Origin: Actinostola sp. cb2023
Taxonomy: Eukaryota > Cnidaria > Anthozoa > Actiniaria > Actinostolidae
Assembly (NCBI GenBank): GCA_033675265.1
Contig: JAUJYZ010001546.1
Span: forward strand, 384,501 to 448,500
Direction: 5' to 3'
Length of the DNA stretch: 64,000 bases
The translations under genes were made by a program, and so were the position numbers. The notes beneath the pieces are model-generated. The model was not told where the DNA came from. It did no database searches and saw nothing but the letters and a program-made list of their open reading frames with translations. This document shows, in pieces, positions 25,901-40,249 of this stretch (positions are counted from its first letter, which is position 1; the number at the start of each line of letters is the position of its first letter).

Positions 25901-26503
25901 GTGCTTTTACTCTGTATTTCAACATCACAGTACATGGCAAATGACTGTTTTTACAAAACTCCGCTGGAAGGATTTATTGTCATTTTCTCTAACCCAATAC
26001 TGGCATAAATCCACTAAAAAAACAATTGAAATAGTAGCTGTGATGGTTCCTTGGCAACGGTAGCCAAGGGAAACCAACACTAGTGAAGTTGTAGTTATGA
26101 TGGTTCCTTGGCAACGGTAGCCAAGGGCAACCAATATGGCAGGAATTACGTCACATGCCAACCGAAGATAATAAAAACGCACACTAGTGAAGCTGTAGTT
26201 ATGATGGTTCCTTGGCAACAGTAGTCAGGGGCAACCAACATGACAGTGATGGCATGTGAAATAACATCTCCACATTTCATTCTACTATTCTTTGCCGTGG
26301 AGCATTGTCAAACTCACACACAAAAATAATCATAATTTCCTCACTCACTTGGACACGAAATGCCAGTTTTTTCTGGCTTGTGGGAGTGAGTGTCACAAAT
26401 TGACAGAACTCGTGAACCTTATAGGATTCCAGCGGTGATAGCTGCAGTACATGCACCAGAAATCGAGCGTTATTCTCTGTGGTTTTGGAGACCAACGACA
26501 GCT
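4665..26503 (-). CDS. TPP2: TPP2 exons 23-37: C-terminal assembly region
   Basis: Exons: 26349-26503 ([17 protein letters not shown]), 25754-25870 ([13 protein letters not shown]), 25109-25206 ([14 protein letters not shown]), 24670-24766 ([20 protein letters not shown]), 23717-23854 ([20 protein letters not shown]), 22391-22435 ([15 protein letters not shown]), 20589-20785 ([20 protein letters not shown]), 12000-12078 ([19 protein letters not shown]), 10371-10426 ([10 protein letters not shown]), 10144-10234 ([13 protein letters not shown]), 8233-8289 ([13 protein letters not shown]), 7711-7784 ([15 protein letters not shown]), 6831-6879 ([13 protein letters not shown]), 6415-6454 ([12 protein letters not shown]), 4665-4726 ([13 protein letters not shown]). 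The last ends in phase 0 before GTATAT. The acidic/lysine-rich linker known in vertebrates before the WTD motif is short or absent here. Confidence 0.9.
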
Positions 26504-29500
26504 CTACAGTAAATGAAGACAAAGTACATTATAAAAGTATGTGCCTACACCAATGCTCTGATAACTTAGTAGCAACAAAAGCCTGTTTTTCACAAGCATA
26601 AGCACACACGAAGAGGTGTTATGCCACTGTGAAAACAAGCCTAATGCAAGTATAACCACAAGTACAAGGATGGAAATGTCCAATTTCTTGTGCTCCTGCT
26701 TATGCTTGCACTGGACCCATTTTCGCACGACACAAGGTATTATGCTCGCAACGCTAGTGAAAACCAGGTCAGCAAAGTAAAGTAGCACGATTCTCACTAC
26801 ACAGGTGGCTCCGTCAGGAACATAATAAAGGTCCTGTCTACATGTCCTGGTTTAAGGACTATATAGTTGTGTTGGTTTAGGTACATGTACATACCTGCCC
26901 AGGTGGCTCCGTCAGGAACGTTAATAAAGGTCCTGTCTACATGTCCTGGTTTAAGGACTATATAGTTGTGTTGGTTTAGGTACATGTACATACCTGCCCA
27001 GGTGGCTCCGTCAGGAACGTTAATAAAGGTCCTGTCTACATGTCCTGGTTTAAGGACTATATAGTTGTGTTGGTTTAGGTACATGTACATACCTGCCCAG
27101 GTGGCTCCATCAGGAACGTTAATAAAGGTCCTGTCTACATGTCCTGGTTTAAAGGACTATATAGTTGTGTTGGTTTAGGTACATGTACATACCTGCCCAG
27201 GTGGCTCCATCAGGAACGTTAATAAAGGTCCTGTCTACATGTCCTGGTTTAAAGGACTATATAGTTGTGTTGGTTTAGGTACATGTACATACCTGCCCAG
27301 GTGGCTCCATCAGGAACGTTAATAAAGGTCCTGTCTACATGTCCTGGTTTAAGGACTATATAGTTGTGTTGGTTTAGGTACATGTACATACCTGCCCAGG
27401 TGGCTCCATCAGGAACGTTAATAAAGGTCCTGTCTACATGTCCTGGTTTAAAGGACTATATAGTTGTGTTGGTTTAGGTACATGTACATACCTGCCCAGG
27501 TGGCTCCATCAGGAACGTTAATAAAGGTCCTGTCTACATGTCCTGGTTTAAAGACTATATAGTTGTGTTGGTTTAGGTACATGTACATACCTGCCCAGGT
27601 GGCTCCATCAGGAACGTTAATAAAGGTCCTGTCTACATGTCCTGGTTTAAAGACTATATAGTTGTGTTGGTTTAGGTACATGTACATACCTGCCCAGGTG
27701 GCTCCATCAGGAACGTTAATAAAGGTCCTGTCTACATGTCCTGGTTTAAGGACTATATAGTTGTGTTGGTTTAGGTACATGTACATACCTGCCCAGGTGG
27801 CTCCATCAGGAACGTTAATAAAGGTCCTGTCTACATGTCCTGGTTTAAGGACTATATAGTTGTGTTGGTTTAGGTACATGTACATACCTGCCCAGGTGGC
27901 TCCATCAGGAACGTTAATAAAGGTCCTGTCTACATGTCCTGGTTTAAGGACTATATAGTTGTGTTGGTTTAGGTACATGTACATACCTGCCCAGGTGGCT
28001 CTGTCAGGAACGTTAATAAAGGTCCTGTCTACATGTCCTGGTTTAAAGACTATATAGTTGTGTTGGTTTAGGTACATGTACATACCTGCCCAGGTGGCTC
28101 CATCAGGAACGTTAATAAAGGTCCTGTCTACATGTCCTGGTTTTAAGGACTATATATAGTTGTGTTGGTTTAGGTACATGTACATACCTGCCCAGGTGGC
28201 TCCATCAGGAACGTTAATAAAGGTCCTGTCTACATGTCCTGGTTTAAGGACTATATAGTTGTGTTGGTTTAGGTACATGTACATACCTGCCCAGGTGGCT
28301 CCATCAGGAACGTTAATAAAGGTCCTGTCTACATGTCCTGGTTTAAAGACTATATAGTTGTGTTGGTTTAGGTACATGTACATACCTGCCCAGGTGGCTC
28401 CATCAGGAACGTTAATAAAGGTCCTGTCTACATGTCCTGGTTTTAAGGACTATATAGTTGTGTTGGTTTAGGTACATGTACATACCTGCCCAGGTGGCTC
28501 CATCAGGAACGTTAATAAAGGTCCTGTCTACATGTCCTGGTTTAAGGACTATATAGTTGTGTTGGTTTAGGTACATGTACATACCTGCCCAGGTGGCTCC
28601 ATCAGGAACGTTAATAAAGGTCCTGTCTACATGTCCTGGTTTAAGGACTATATAGTTGTGTTGGTTTAGGTACATGTACATACCTGCCCAGGTGGCTCCA
28701 TCAGGAACGTTAATAAAGGTCCTGTCTACATGTCCTGGTTTAAGGACTATATAGTTGTGTTGGTTTAGGTACATGTACATACCTGCCCAGGTGGCTCCAT
28801 CAGGAACATAATAAAGGTCCTGTCTACATGTCCTGGTTTAAAGACTATATAGTTGTGTTGGTTTAGGTACATGTACATACCTGCCCAGGTGGCTCCATCA
28901 GGAACGTTAATAAAGGTCCTGTCTACATGTCCTGGTTTAAGGACTATATAGTTGTGTTGGTTTAGGTACATGTACATACCTGCCCAGGTGGCTCCATCAG
29001 GAACGTTAATAAAGGTCCTGTCTACATGTCCTGGTTTAAAGACTATATAGTTGTGTTGGTTTAGGTACATGTACATACCTGCCCAGGTGGCTCCATCAGG
29101 AACGTTAATAAAGGTCCTGTCTACATGTCCTGGTTTAAGGACTATATAGTTGTGTTGGTTTAGGTACATGTACATACCTGCCCAGGTGGCTCTGTCAGGA
29201 ACGTTAATAAAGGTCCTGTCTACATGTCCTGGTTTAAAGACTATATAGTTGTGTTGGTTTAGGTACATGTACATACCTGCCCAGGTGGCTCCATCAGGAA
29301 CTTAATAAAGGTCCTGTCTACATGTCCTGGTTTAAAGACTATATAGTTGTGTTGGTTTAGGTACATGTACATACCTGCCCAGGTGGCTCCATCAGGAACG
29401 TTAATAAAGGTCCTGTCTACATGTCCTGGTTTAAAGACTATATAGTTGTGTTGGTTTAGGTACATGTACATACCTGCCCAGGTGGCTCCATCAGGAACGT

Positions 29501-32500
29501 TAATAAAGGTCCTGTCTACATGTCCTGGTTTAAGGACTATATAGTTGTGTTGGTTTAGGTACATGTACATACCTGCCCAGGTGGCTCCATCAGGAACGTT
29601 AATAAAGGTCCTGTCTACATGTCCTGGTTTAAAGACTATATAGTTGTGTTGGTTTAGGTACATGTACATACCTGCCCAGGTGGCTCCATCAGGAACGTTA
29701 ATAAAGGTCCTGTCTACATGTCCTGGTTTAAGGACTATATAGTTGTGTTGGTTTAGGTACATGTACATACCTGCCCAGGTGGCTCCATCAGGAACGTTAA
29801 TAAAGGTCCTGTCTACATGTCCTGGTTTAAGGACTATATAGTTGTGTTGGTTTAGGTACATGTACATACCTGCCCAGGTGGCTCCATCAGGAACGTTAAT
29901 AAAGGTCCTGTCTACATGTCCTGGTTTAAGGACTATATAGTTGTGTTGGTTTAGGTACATGTACATACCTGCCCAGGTGGCTCCATCAGGAACGTTAATA
30001 AAGGTCCTGTCTACATGTCCTGGTTTAAGGACTATATAGTTGTGTTGGTTTAGGTACATGTACATACCTGCCCAGGTGGCTCCATCAGGAACGTTAATAA
30101 AGGTCCTGTCTACATGTCCTGGTTTAAAGACTTTCTCCTCAATATCCATCTCGTACTTGATATCATTATTTATCCTTGATAAACAATATCATTACGGTAA
30201 TAAATCACTATTTACAGTTGTTTTCATGGTGGTGGCAGTGATGATGATGACATTGTTAATGGGATCATGACACTGCTGCTACTGATGTCAACAACAATGA
30301 TGAAGGTGGTGTTCATTATGATATAGTTAGTGTACATGTATATGATGATGATGATGATGACAGTAGTGCTAAACCAAAGATGGTAGTGGTGGCAGTGATG
30401 ATGATGACATTGTTAATGGGATCAAGACACTGCTGCTACTGATGTCAACAACAATGATGAAGGTGGTGTTCATTATGATATAGTTAGTGTACGTGTATAT
30501 GATGATGATGATAATGACAGTAGTGCTAAACCAAAGATGGTAGTGGTGGCAGTGATGATGATGACATTGTTAATGGGATCATGACACTGCTGCTACTGAT
30601 GTCAACAACAATGATGAAGGTGGTGTTCATTATGATATAGTTAGTGTACGTGTATATGATGATGATGATGATGATAAATGACAGTAGTGCTAAACGTGTA
30701 TATGATGAAGATGGTAGTGCTAAACCAAAGATGGTAGTGGTGGCAGTGACGATGATGACATTGTTAATGGGATCATGACACTGCTGCTACTGATGTCAAC
30801 AACAATGATGAAGGTGGTGTTCATTATGATATAGTTAGTGTACGTGTACGTGTATATGATGATGATGAATGACAGTAGTGCTAAACCAAAGATGGTAGTG
30901 GTGGCAGTGATGATGATGACATTGTTAATGGGATCATGACACTGCTGCTACTGATGTCAACAACAATGATGAAGGTGGTGTTCATTATGATATAGTTAGT
31001 GTACGTGTATATGATGATGATGATAATGACAGTAGTGCTAAACCAAAGATGGTAGTGATGGCAGTGACGATGATGACATTGTTAATGGGATCATGACACT
31101 GCTGCTACTGATGTCAACAACAATGATGAAGGTGGTGTTCATTATGATATAGTTAGTGTACGTGTATATGATGATGATAATGACAGTAGTGCTAAACCAA
31201 AGATGGTAGTGGTGGCAGTGACGATGATGACATTGTTAATGGGATCATGACACTGCTGCTACTGATGTCAACAACAATGATGAAGGTGGTGTTCATTATG
31301 ATATAGTTAGTGTACGTGTATATGATGATGATGATAATGACAGTAGTGCTAAACCAAAGATGGTAGTGGTGGCAGTGACGATGATGACATTGTTAATGGG
31401 ATCAAGACACTGCTGCTACTGATGTCAACAACAATGATGAAGGTGGTGTTCATTATGATATAGTTAGTGTACATGTATATGATGATGATAATGACAGTAG
31501 TGCTAAACCAAAGATGGTAGTGGTGGCAGTGATGATGATGACATTGTTAATGGGATCATGACACTGCTGCTACTGATGTCAACAACAATGATGAAGGTGG
31601 TGTTCATTATGATATAGTTAGTGTACGTGTATATGATGATGATGATAATGACAGTAGTGCTAAACCAAAGATGGTAGTGTGGCAGTGACGATGATGACAT
31701 TGTTAAATGGGATCATGACACTGCTGCTACTGATGTCAACAACAATGATGAAGGTGGTGTTCATTATGATATAGTTAGTGTACGTGTATATGATGATGAT
31801 GATAATGACAGTAGTGCTAAACCAAAGATGGTAGTGGTGGCAGTGATGATGATGACATTGTTAATGGGATCATGACACTGCTGCTACTGATGTCAACAAC
31901 AATGATGAAGGTGGTGTTCATTATGATATATATAGTGATAGTGTACGTGTATATGATGATGATGATAATGACAGTAGTGCTAAACCAAAGATGGTAGTGG
32001 TGGCAGTGACGATGATGACATTGTTAATGGGATCATGACACTGCTGCTACTGATGTCAACAATGATGAAGGTGGTGTTCATTATGATATAGTTAGTGTAC
32101 GTGTATATGATGATGATGATGATGACAGTAGTGCTAAACCAAAGATGGTAGTGGTGGCAGTGATGATGATGACATTGTTAATGGGATCATGACACTGCTG
32201 ACATTGTTAATGGGATCATGACACCTACTACGGATGTCAACAATGATGAAGGTGGTGTTCATTATGATATAGTTAGTGTACGTGTATATGATGATGATGA
32301 TAATGACAGTAGTGCTAAACCAAAGATGGTAGTGGTGGCAGTGATGATGATGACATTGTTAATGGGATCATGACACTGCTGCTACTGATGTCAACAACAA
32401 TGATGAAGGTGGTGTTCATTATGATATAGTTAGTGTACGTGTATATGATGATGATGATAATGACAGTAGTGCTAAACCAAAGATGGTAGTGGTGGCAGTG

Positions 32501-33406
32501 ACGATGATGACATTGTTAATGGGATCATGACACTGCTGCTACTGGTGTCAACAATGATGAAGGTGGTGTTCATTATGATATAGTTAGTGTACGTGTATAT
32601 GTATATGATGATGATAATGACAGTAGTGCTAAACCAAAGATGGTAGTGGTGGCAGTGATGATGATGACATTGTTAATGGGATCATGACACTGCTGCTACT
32701 GATGTCAACAACAATGATGAAGGTGGTGTTCATTATGATATATAGTTAGTGTACATGTATATGATGATGATGATAATGACAGTAGTGCTAAACCAAAGAT
32801 GGTAGTGGTGGCAGTGATGATGATGATGACATTGTTAATGGGATCATGACACTGCTGCTACTGATGTCAACAACAATGATGAAGGTGGTGTTCATTATGA
32901 TATAGTTAGTGTACGTGTATATGATGATGATGATGATGACAGTAGTGCTAAACCAAAGATGGTAGTGGTGGCAGTGATGATGATGACATTGTTAATGGGA
33001 TCAAGACACTGCTGCTACTGATGTCAACAACAATGATGAAGGTGGTGTTCATTATGATATAGTTAGTGTACGTGTATATGATGATGATGATAATGACAGT
33101 AGTGCTAAACCAAAGATGGTAGTGGTGGCAGTGACGGTGATGACATTGTCAATGGGATCATGACACTTCTGCTGCTGATGATGATGATGACAGAGACAAC
33201 TATGATGAAGTGGGTGGTGTTCATCATGATGGTGTTGGTGTACATGACATGACAATAATGATGGTGATGATAACTATTGATGAAGATGGAGGTGACATTA
33301 ATGATGATGCTGATGATGATGATGATGCTGATGACAGTGGGGCTTAACCAAAGATGGTGGTGGTGGCAGTAACGATGATGACAATGTTGATGGGATCATG
33401 ACATTT

Positions 33407-33439
<33 letters not shown>

Positions 33440-36400
33440 ATGATGAGAGTGACCCATTATCACACAGTAGCTCTAAATACACTTACTTGCTAGGTACAAT
33501 AACTGTAACAGGGACCTTAAACAATGGGCCTTTCTGAGGGCAAGCAACGTCGTACGCACAGACCTGACACAACCACAAGACTAGTTATTAAAAACAAAAC
33601 TATGAGAAACTAAACAACCATTTCTTGTACCTCTGCAAAATGTGCTCCTTCTTGAAGACCACAAGGATCAACTTTGACATTAAATGATCTCGCTGTAACA
33701 ATAACAATATTTATTGATTATTTAACAATAAAGTGCTCCCTGCAAGACTAGTGATCAAAACACAAATTCTCCTTTGAAAATCAAAGAATCTCGAGGAGAA
33801 TTTAGATTTTGATCAGAGATCACTTACGTTGTTCTTTATATGATACACTTACCTGTGTTCATGAGGACTAAGTGGGAAGGGCAACTGAGCCAAGTTTCTG
33901 TGCTAACCAGACTAAGCCGTAAACTAAGATTTAGCTTAACATCGTGGTCTGCAAAGTAAACACAATACATTCATCCCATACACTTAAATACGAAATATAG
34001 GATATCTGAATTTAAAATATGAGGAAAAAATAGGATTTTGTATAAACTTCAACGCACTTCAAAAACTCCACACTTTCTTCATCAAAGCAATTTCAATAGT
34101 GTGTGGGTGGATGGGGTGGGGTGGATGGTTCGTTTCAAAATTGTGGGGGGAGGGGGAGGGGGGAGATTTTGCATGATGGCCGACAAAGTTTCCATACCCA
34201 AACTTTCAGGGAATACTGGTGTCACAATGGCAGGAACAACCAAAGGTTTAGTGAGTTGAAAAGATTCCCTTAGGTAGATACCACGATGACCATGACAAGA
34301 GATCTTAAAAAATAGTAAAAGTATATAAGAAAATGATGGTATTAGTAGTCATGGTGCTGGTACTGGCAGGAGAAGTAATGATAGTGGTGGTGATGATGAT
34401 AGTGGTGGTGATGATGATAGTGGTGGTGATCATGGTGGTCCTGCTGGAGGCATAGATGAAGATGATGATGAATATAATAGTGGAAGTCAGGGAAATTAAT
34501 TGAAACGAAACAGGCAACTGGTTTACTCCAGTGGTGACTTTCAAAATCAGTGCTGCCTACTTTTGTCAGTTCCATCTGCTAATTTATATGTTTGTTTGAA
34601 ACTGTTTACTTGTCACAGCCATTTACCACCTACTACCCCTGGGTGGTGGGGGTGGCAATGGTGACTGTATCAATGATCATCTTCCACAATGATGCTCATA
34701 GTGATGCTGATAGTGATGATGATAGTGATAGTGATGCTGATGATAGTGATGCTGATAGTGATGCTGATAGTGATGCTGATAGTGATGATGATAGTGATGC
34801 TGATAGTGATGCTGATAGTGATGCTGATAGTGATGCTGATAGTGATGCTGATAGTGATGCTGATAGTGATGATGATAGTGATGATGATAGTGATGATGAT
34901 AGTGATGCTGATAGTGATGCTGATAGTGATGCTGATAGTGATGCTGATAGTGATGATGATAGTGATGCTGATAGTGATGCTGATAGTGATGATGATAGTG
35001 ATGATGATAGTGATGCTGATAGTGATGATGATAGTGATGATGATAGTGATGCTGATAGTCATGCTGATAGTGATGCTGATAGTGATGATGATAGTGATGC
35101 TGATATGATGATGATGATAGTGATGCTGATAGTGATGATGATAGTGATGATGATAGTGATAGTGATGCTGATAGTGATGTGATGATGATGATAGTGATGA
35201 TGATAGTGATGATGATAGTGATGATAGTGATGATGATAGTGATGATGATGATGTGATATGATGATGATAGTGATGCTGATAGTGATGCTGATAGTGATGC
35301 TGATAGTGATGATGATAGTGATGATGATAGTGATGATGATAGTGATGATGATAGTGATGATGATAGTGATATGATAGTGATGCTGATAGTGATATCTAGC
35401 ATGCTATGCTGATAGTGATGCTGATGTGATGATGATGATACTGATGAAGCAGGATAATGATAATGATGATGATGATGATGACACTCGTGTGTACATCTAA
35501 TATACCTGGAATCTGATATCTCTTTCATGTTCATCACTATACTGTGTTACATAATCATATGCTTTATCGACCTGGACACAAACAAAGACGAATATCAAAG
35601 GTTTGAGAATATCTAGCACTACATGTACAAAGCACAAGCTTGACTACACAAAGATACTGAACACATCGCAGGGTCCATGCACCTGTACGAGGCCGTTTCC
35701 CTGAGTAAACTTGTCAAGACCTGAAAGGTAAAGAAGCTATTTTCACTGCACTGGAAATGCATTGTTTTTTTTGTTGTTTTTGTTGTTTTTGTTTTTTGTT
35801 TTTTTCACATTTTTATTCAATTATTATTGTAAACTTTTCAATTATGTTTTGCTACAGCTACTTATACATATCAATGACAATGACAGACAATGTTATATTA
35901 TCAAAGCAAGACGCTCTATAAGCATTCACTCGGAGGGCTTCAGCAATATAAATGATCCTTTGGTTTCCTCAGCGTCACAGAGCGCATGCGATTTGTGGCC
36001 ATAAGAAAAAGAAAGCCCATTTTTCAACTCGGCATGCCACAGCCAGCCCACAGAGTAAATATAAACTAAATATTCTAGTGTCTTCAAGGGAGTAGACATC
36101 TAATTATGGAAATGTTGACCAAAATACCATTATAACAAGTATTTTATAATTGTAATATTATTAGTACTTACCTTCTATATTAAATGCTGTATTTTCTAGT
36201 GCCCTTCGTATACTGCAAATAAATGAATAGTGTAAATTGTGAGCAACCTGGATGGATAGATGGATGCAAGAAAGGAGAAAGAAAAAGAAAGGGGAAAATT
36301 GAAGGAAGAGAAGAAATGGAAGGAGGGAAGAAGGAAGGAAGAGAGGAATGGAGGAAAGAGGAAGGAAGAAATGAAAGAAGGGAGGAAGGAAGGAAGCGAG

Positions 36401-39400
36401 GAAGGAAGTGGAGGAATGAAGGAAGGAAGAAAGGGAGGGTAGAATGAAGTAAGTAATTTAAAATAGGGATGGGTGTAATGAAAGGAGCAAAGAAAAACAG
36501 GAACCAAGAAAAACTGAAAGAAAGGGAAGAAACAAAAGAAGAGACTTTCCATTTAAAATGTCAGTCTTTCCAGGGAGGTAAATGGTGCCCCTAGCTACCC
36601 ATTTTGACTTACCTGTGAGGAGAGTAAGCAATTCCATTTGCCTTTAATCCTGATAGTACAAGTGCTGTCGACAAATGATTCATATTTAGGTGACTAATCA
36701 TAGAACACAAAAGATTTGCAATTCAAACCTTACCCACTCCCCCACAGGCATTGGGTGACGACATGGATGTTCCATTCATTAACTGTGATCCTCTTAATGT
36801 CCATTGTGGAACGGCTGCAACTGCACCTCCAGGGGCAGTTATACTGACACCTAAATGACCATCAGTGCTGCAACCATGACAACAGTCAATCAACCAATCA
36901 ATAACGGTCCTAAATTACAGTACATTTCACTGAAAACATATGTGACTAGCAAGTGGTGTTTGCAGGGCCGTACATAACCCAAAATCCAAGGGGGGGCAGT
37001 ACGTATATAACAGCAAAAAATAAATGGAAATAGTACAGTTCTCAGTACTTTATGGTATCTTTTTCACTTTGCTAGGGGGGGCAACTGCCCCCCCCCCCCC
37101 CCCTGGGGGCAACTGCCCCCCCCCCCCCCCCCCCCCCCCCACCCCATTAATAATTCATGAGGACAAAACAAAGAATATCATTACCGTGAAGAAGGAGGTT
37201 TGGATACGTGGTCCAGTAATTAACATAAAATTTGGTCAACTTTAAGCTTGAATTTCTCCAAGAATTATTAATGGTTTGAGAAGCTAGATCAAACACGAGA
37301 AAGAGTGTTTCATCCGATATCCAAACACCTCGAAGTTGGTTAAAAAAACTTGTGTGCAGTCTCGTTTTTTCAACCCATTTCTCGGGTATCAGTTTGGGTA
37401 TCGGATGAAACACACTTTCTCATGTTTGATCGATTACATCACATATTAGTACATTGTTGACAGTGTATTCTATCTTATAATATTGACATGTAACTTACGC
37501 TGGTCCTCTTGATGACCATGTGTATTGGTTGCCAGGCAACTTCTCCAACAGAGAATACTCGGCAGCCATCATGTCAGAAGAAACATACGCACCAACACCT
37601 AACATACATATAAGCTTATTAGTTCTGCATGGTTTTGTGCCGCCAGGGCAGCCAACAGTTGATAGGCCAGGACCATTGTTACCAATGGTAAGATCAATAT
37701 TGACGTATAAACCAGAGGTAATTGAAATAGTGATCAAACATTCTATCTGTCGTACCTATGATTGAGTCAGCCATGCCGCCAGGGCAGCCAACAGTTGATA
37801 GGCCAGGACCATTGTTACCAGCACTTGATACAAAGATGACTCCATGTTCATTCACCAACTCGTTCATCAGATTCACCACTCGGCTGTTACACAGCAATAT
37901 AATATAGAGTCAATTAGCATATACCACACAAGTGCTTTTTGTGCACTCTGATTGGTTAATCAAACTAGGGATATCCTTGGCTATTCACCACCGAGCAAAA
38001 CAAGACGGCAACATGTTTCGTATCTTTTTCTTCTTGAATTTTTTTTTTTATATTTGGCTAGTTATTCACTTGTGTGGTATATACTAAAACAATTATTCAG
38101 TGTTGGTGAGTAGTGACAGATATTTACCTCGCCGCTCAAAAACTCGCGGCTCAGTAAATATCCACTACTACTCACATCCACTTTGGGGAATAATATTTAT
38201 TGTTAATCATCATCATTCTACACCTCAACCTCTGGGGTATTTTGTACATTTAAGTTGGTGTTGACTGACGGCGTTTCGACAGCCTTGCTGCTTGTCATCT
38301 TCAGAGCGTCTCTGAGTGATTTACAATCGCTCTATATCCATTAAGTACAATCTAATCACATTTCTTGTGCTTGCGCATAATGTGCTGGGCCCTTTTTTAC
38401 ACCAGGCTTCATGTCCAGCAGTTCATACAGTCATAGTAGATGAAGATCATGGTGATGATCCCTTACCCTGCATTGGGCCACTTAGCTGATTCCCCATAGC
38501 TCATATTGATAAGGTCACATTTATGCTCCAAAGTAGCAATCAACTATAAATAAAAGCATTTATACATACACTGTAATTTAATTTTTAAAGTATATTATAT
38601 TTATGTTTTTCACGTTCACGTTTTAAGGTATCAGGGTACCCCAAACGACCATCATGCACGCAACACGCTCTAGCGCGTACTCATTACGCTAAAACCTCTA
38701 TAAAGTATACATTTTCTGAAAGCTGAATAAATGCAGAATTCAATAAAACAATTAGTTTTTAGAACAAAAACAGTATATTTGAAATAGGTAAAAAAGTTCA
38801 GATTTTCACATCACTATCATCGCCGAGGTCCCATACAGCCGCAATTTATCGGAAATCCTTGACTAATACCTTTATAAGCTCATGAGATATAGCTTACAAA
38901 AAATGTGTCTCCGTTTATCGATAAATTAACCCGTTGCGTTTTTATACGGTCCTAAACTTCGAGCTCTGCAAAACTAGAAAACACTTTACAAAGCAAGTTA
39001 TAACTTTCGAAGGAAATTGAATATTAAAATTCGGAGACACCTTTTTGAAGAATATTTATTTGTCAAAATGTCTACCAAATTTCAGCTTAATCGGATAAAA
39101 TTCCTTTGACCCGGAACTCAAAATGTGCGCTTGATTCATGGCTATTTTGTTTCCGAAATAAAGGCAAAAGAGTTTTCAAGTCAATTGGCGCCTTTGTTTA
39201 CACAAGCGTGGATAATCCACCACAAATATGTGATCCAATACCTGATGACATATGAATGGCATTCATAAGTAGATCGCCTTACAGTACATAGCGTTCGTAA
39301 CACAACAAGGCAGGAAAACAAAGTTACTGCTGGCGGAAAATACGAGCATTTTGACCGTGAGTGGTTTGGCATCGTTATTCAAGGATGTTTTGAGTGAGCA

Positions 39401-40218
39401 GTTACAATTTTTGGATACTTTCTTCGCATCTGAATCTTTGTGGAAAGTCTGTTGCGTGAGTACTGTTGACAGCTTGCTTGTCAACATCTTTTTACATCAA
39501 ATGAAACCAAAATCCGTTTTTTGATTCTAACTTTTTAGGAAAAATATATTTTTAGATTCTGTTTTTTTGGAGATGATAGATAATATTCAATTAGATTTGA
39601 TTGTCAAAAAAAATCAAAACCGGTGGTTTGAAAGGTTTTTTGGGGTACCCTGATACCTTAAAGTGCCTATGAAACGAAAAAACAGACACCGTTTTTATTT
39701 GCTACTACGATAGTTTAGTATTTGCTTGCTTGCATGGCGTTAATAAAAAGTGAATTGAGCTTCAGGAACAATTTTTATTTCGCGCTCGAAGTTGGGCATT
39801 TTGGGTTTCAAAGTGCGACAATTCCCGCTCGGTCAAGCTATAGAAATGTGACGTCATTAGTTGTGCAAACAAAGGAATGCACAACTAATGACGTCACTGA
39901 ACCATTGTTATGGGCCCAGTCTCTTGTCCCACATTTTGGTTGAAAATTATAATTTTCGAACCGCGAAAAGAAAATGTTCGCACACTCAAAGTCGACTTTT
40001 AAATACAGCAAATGTTCAGAGAAAGATCACACAACAATAATATACAATAAAACAAGGATCCATATTTTCGTTTCATAGGCACTTTAACAAGTTTTGTAGC
40101 TCCTAGGTGATACGTGTCTAATTAATTATTATTATTATTTATTATTATTATTATTATATTATTATTATTATTATTTATTATTATTATTATTATTATTTAT
40201 TATTATTATTATTTATTT

Positions 40219-40249
<31 letters not shown>

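Noticed and set aside
34630..34664. Candidate TPP2 exon between exons 17 and 18
   Set aside because: Phases fit and AG/GT are present, but the Pro-rich translation does not resemble the family segment expected there; kept only as a remark.
34592..35182. Asp/Ser-rich frame resembling acidic secreted matrix proteins of corals
   Set aside because: It is a pure 12-bp repeat in a TPP2 intron on the opposite strand, with no signal peptide or unique flanking coding sequence.
37690..37740. Alternative exon formed by the exon 11 duplicate fused to exon 12
   Set aside because: The frame is open but no AG acceptor precedes the duplicate at a usable distance.
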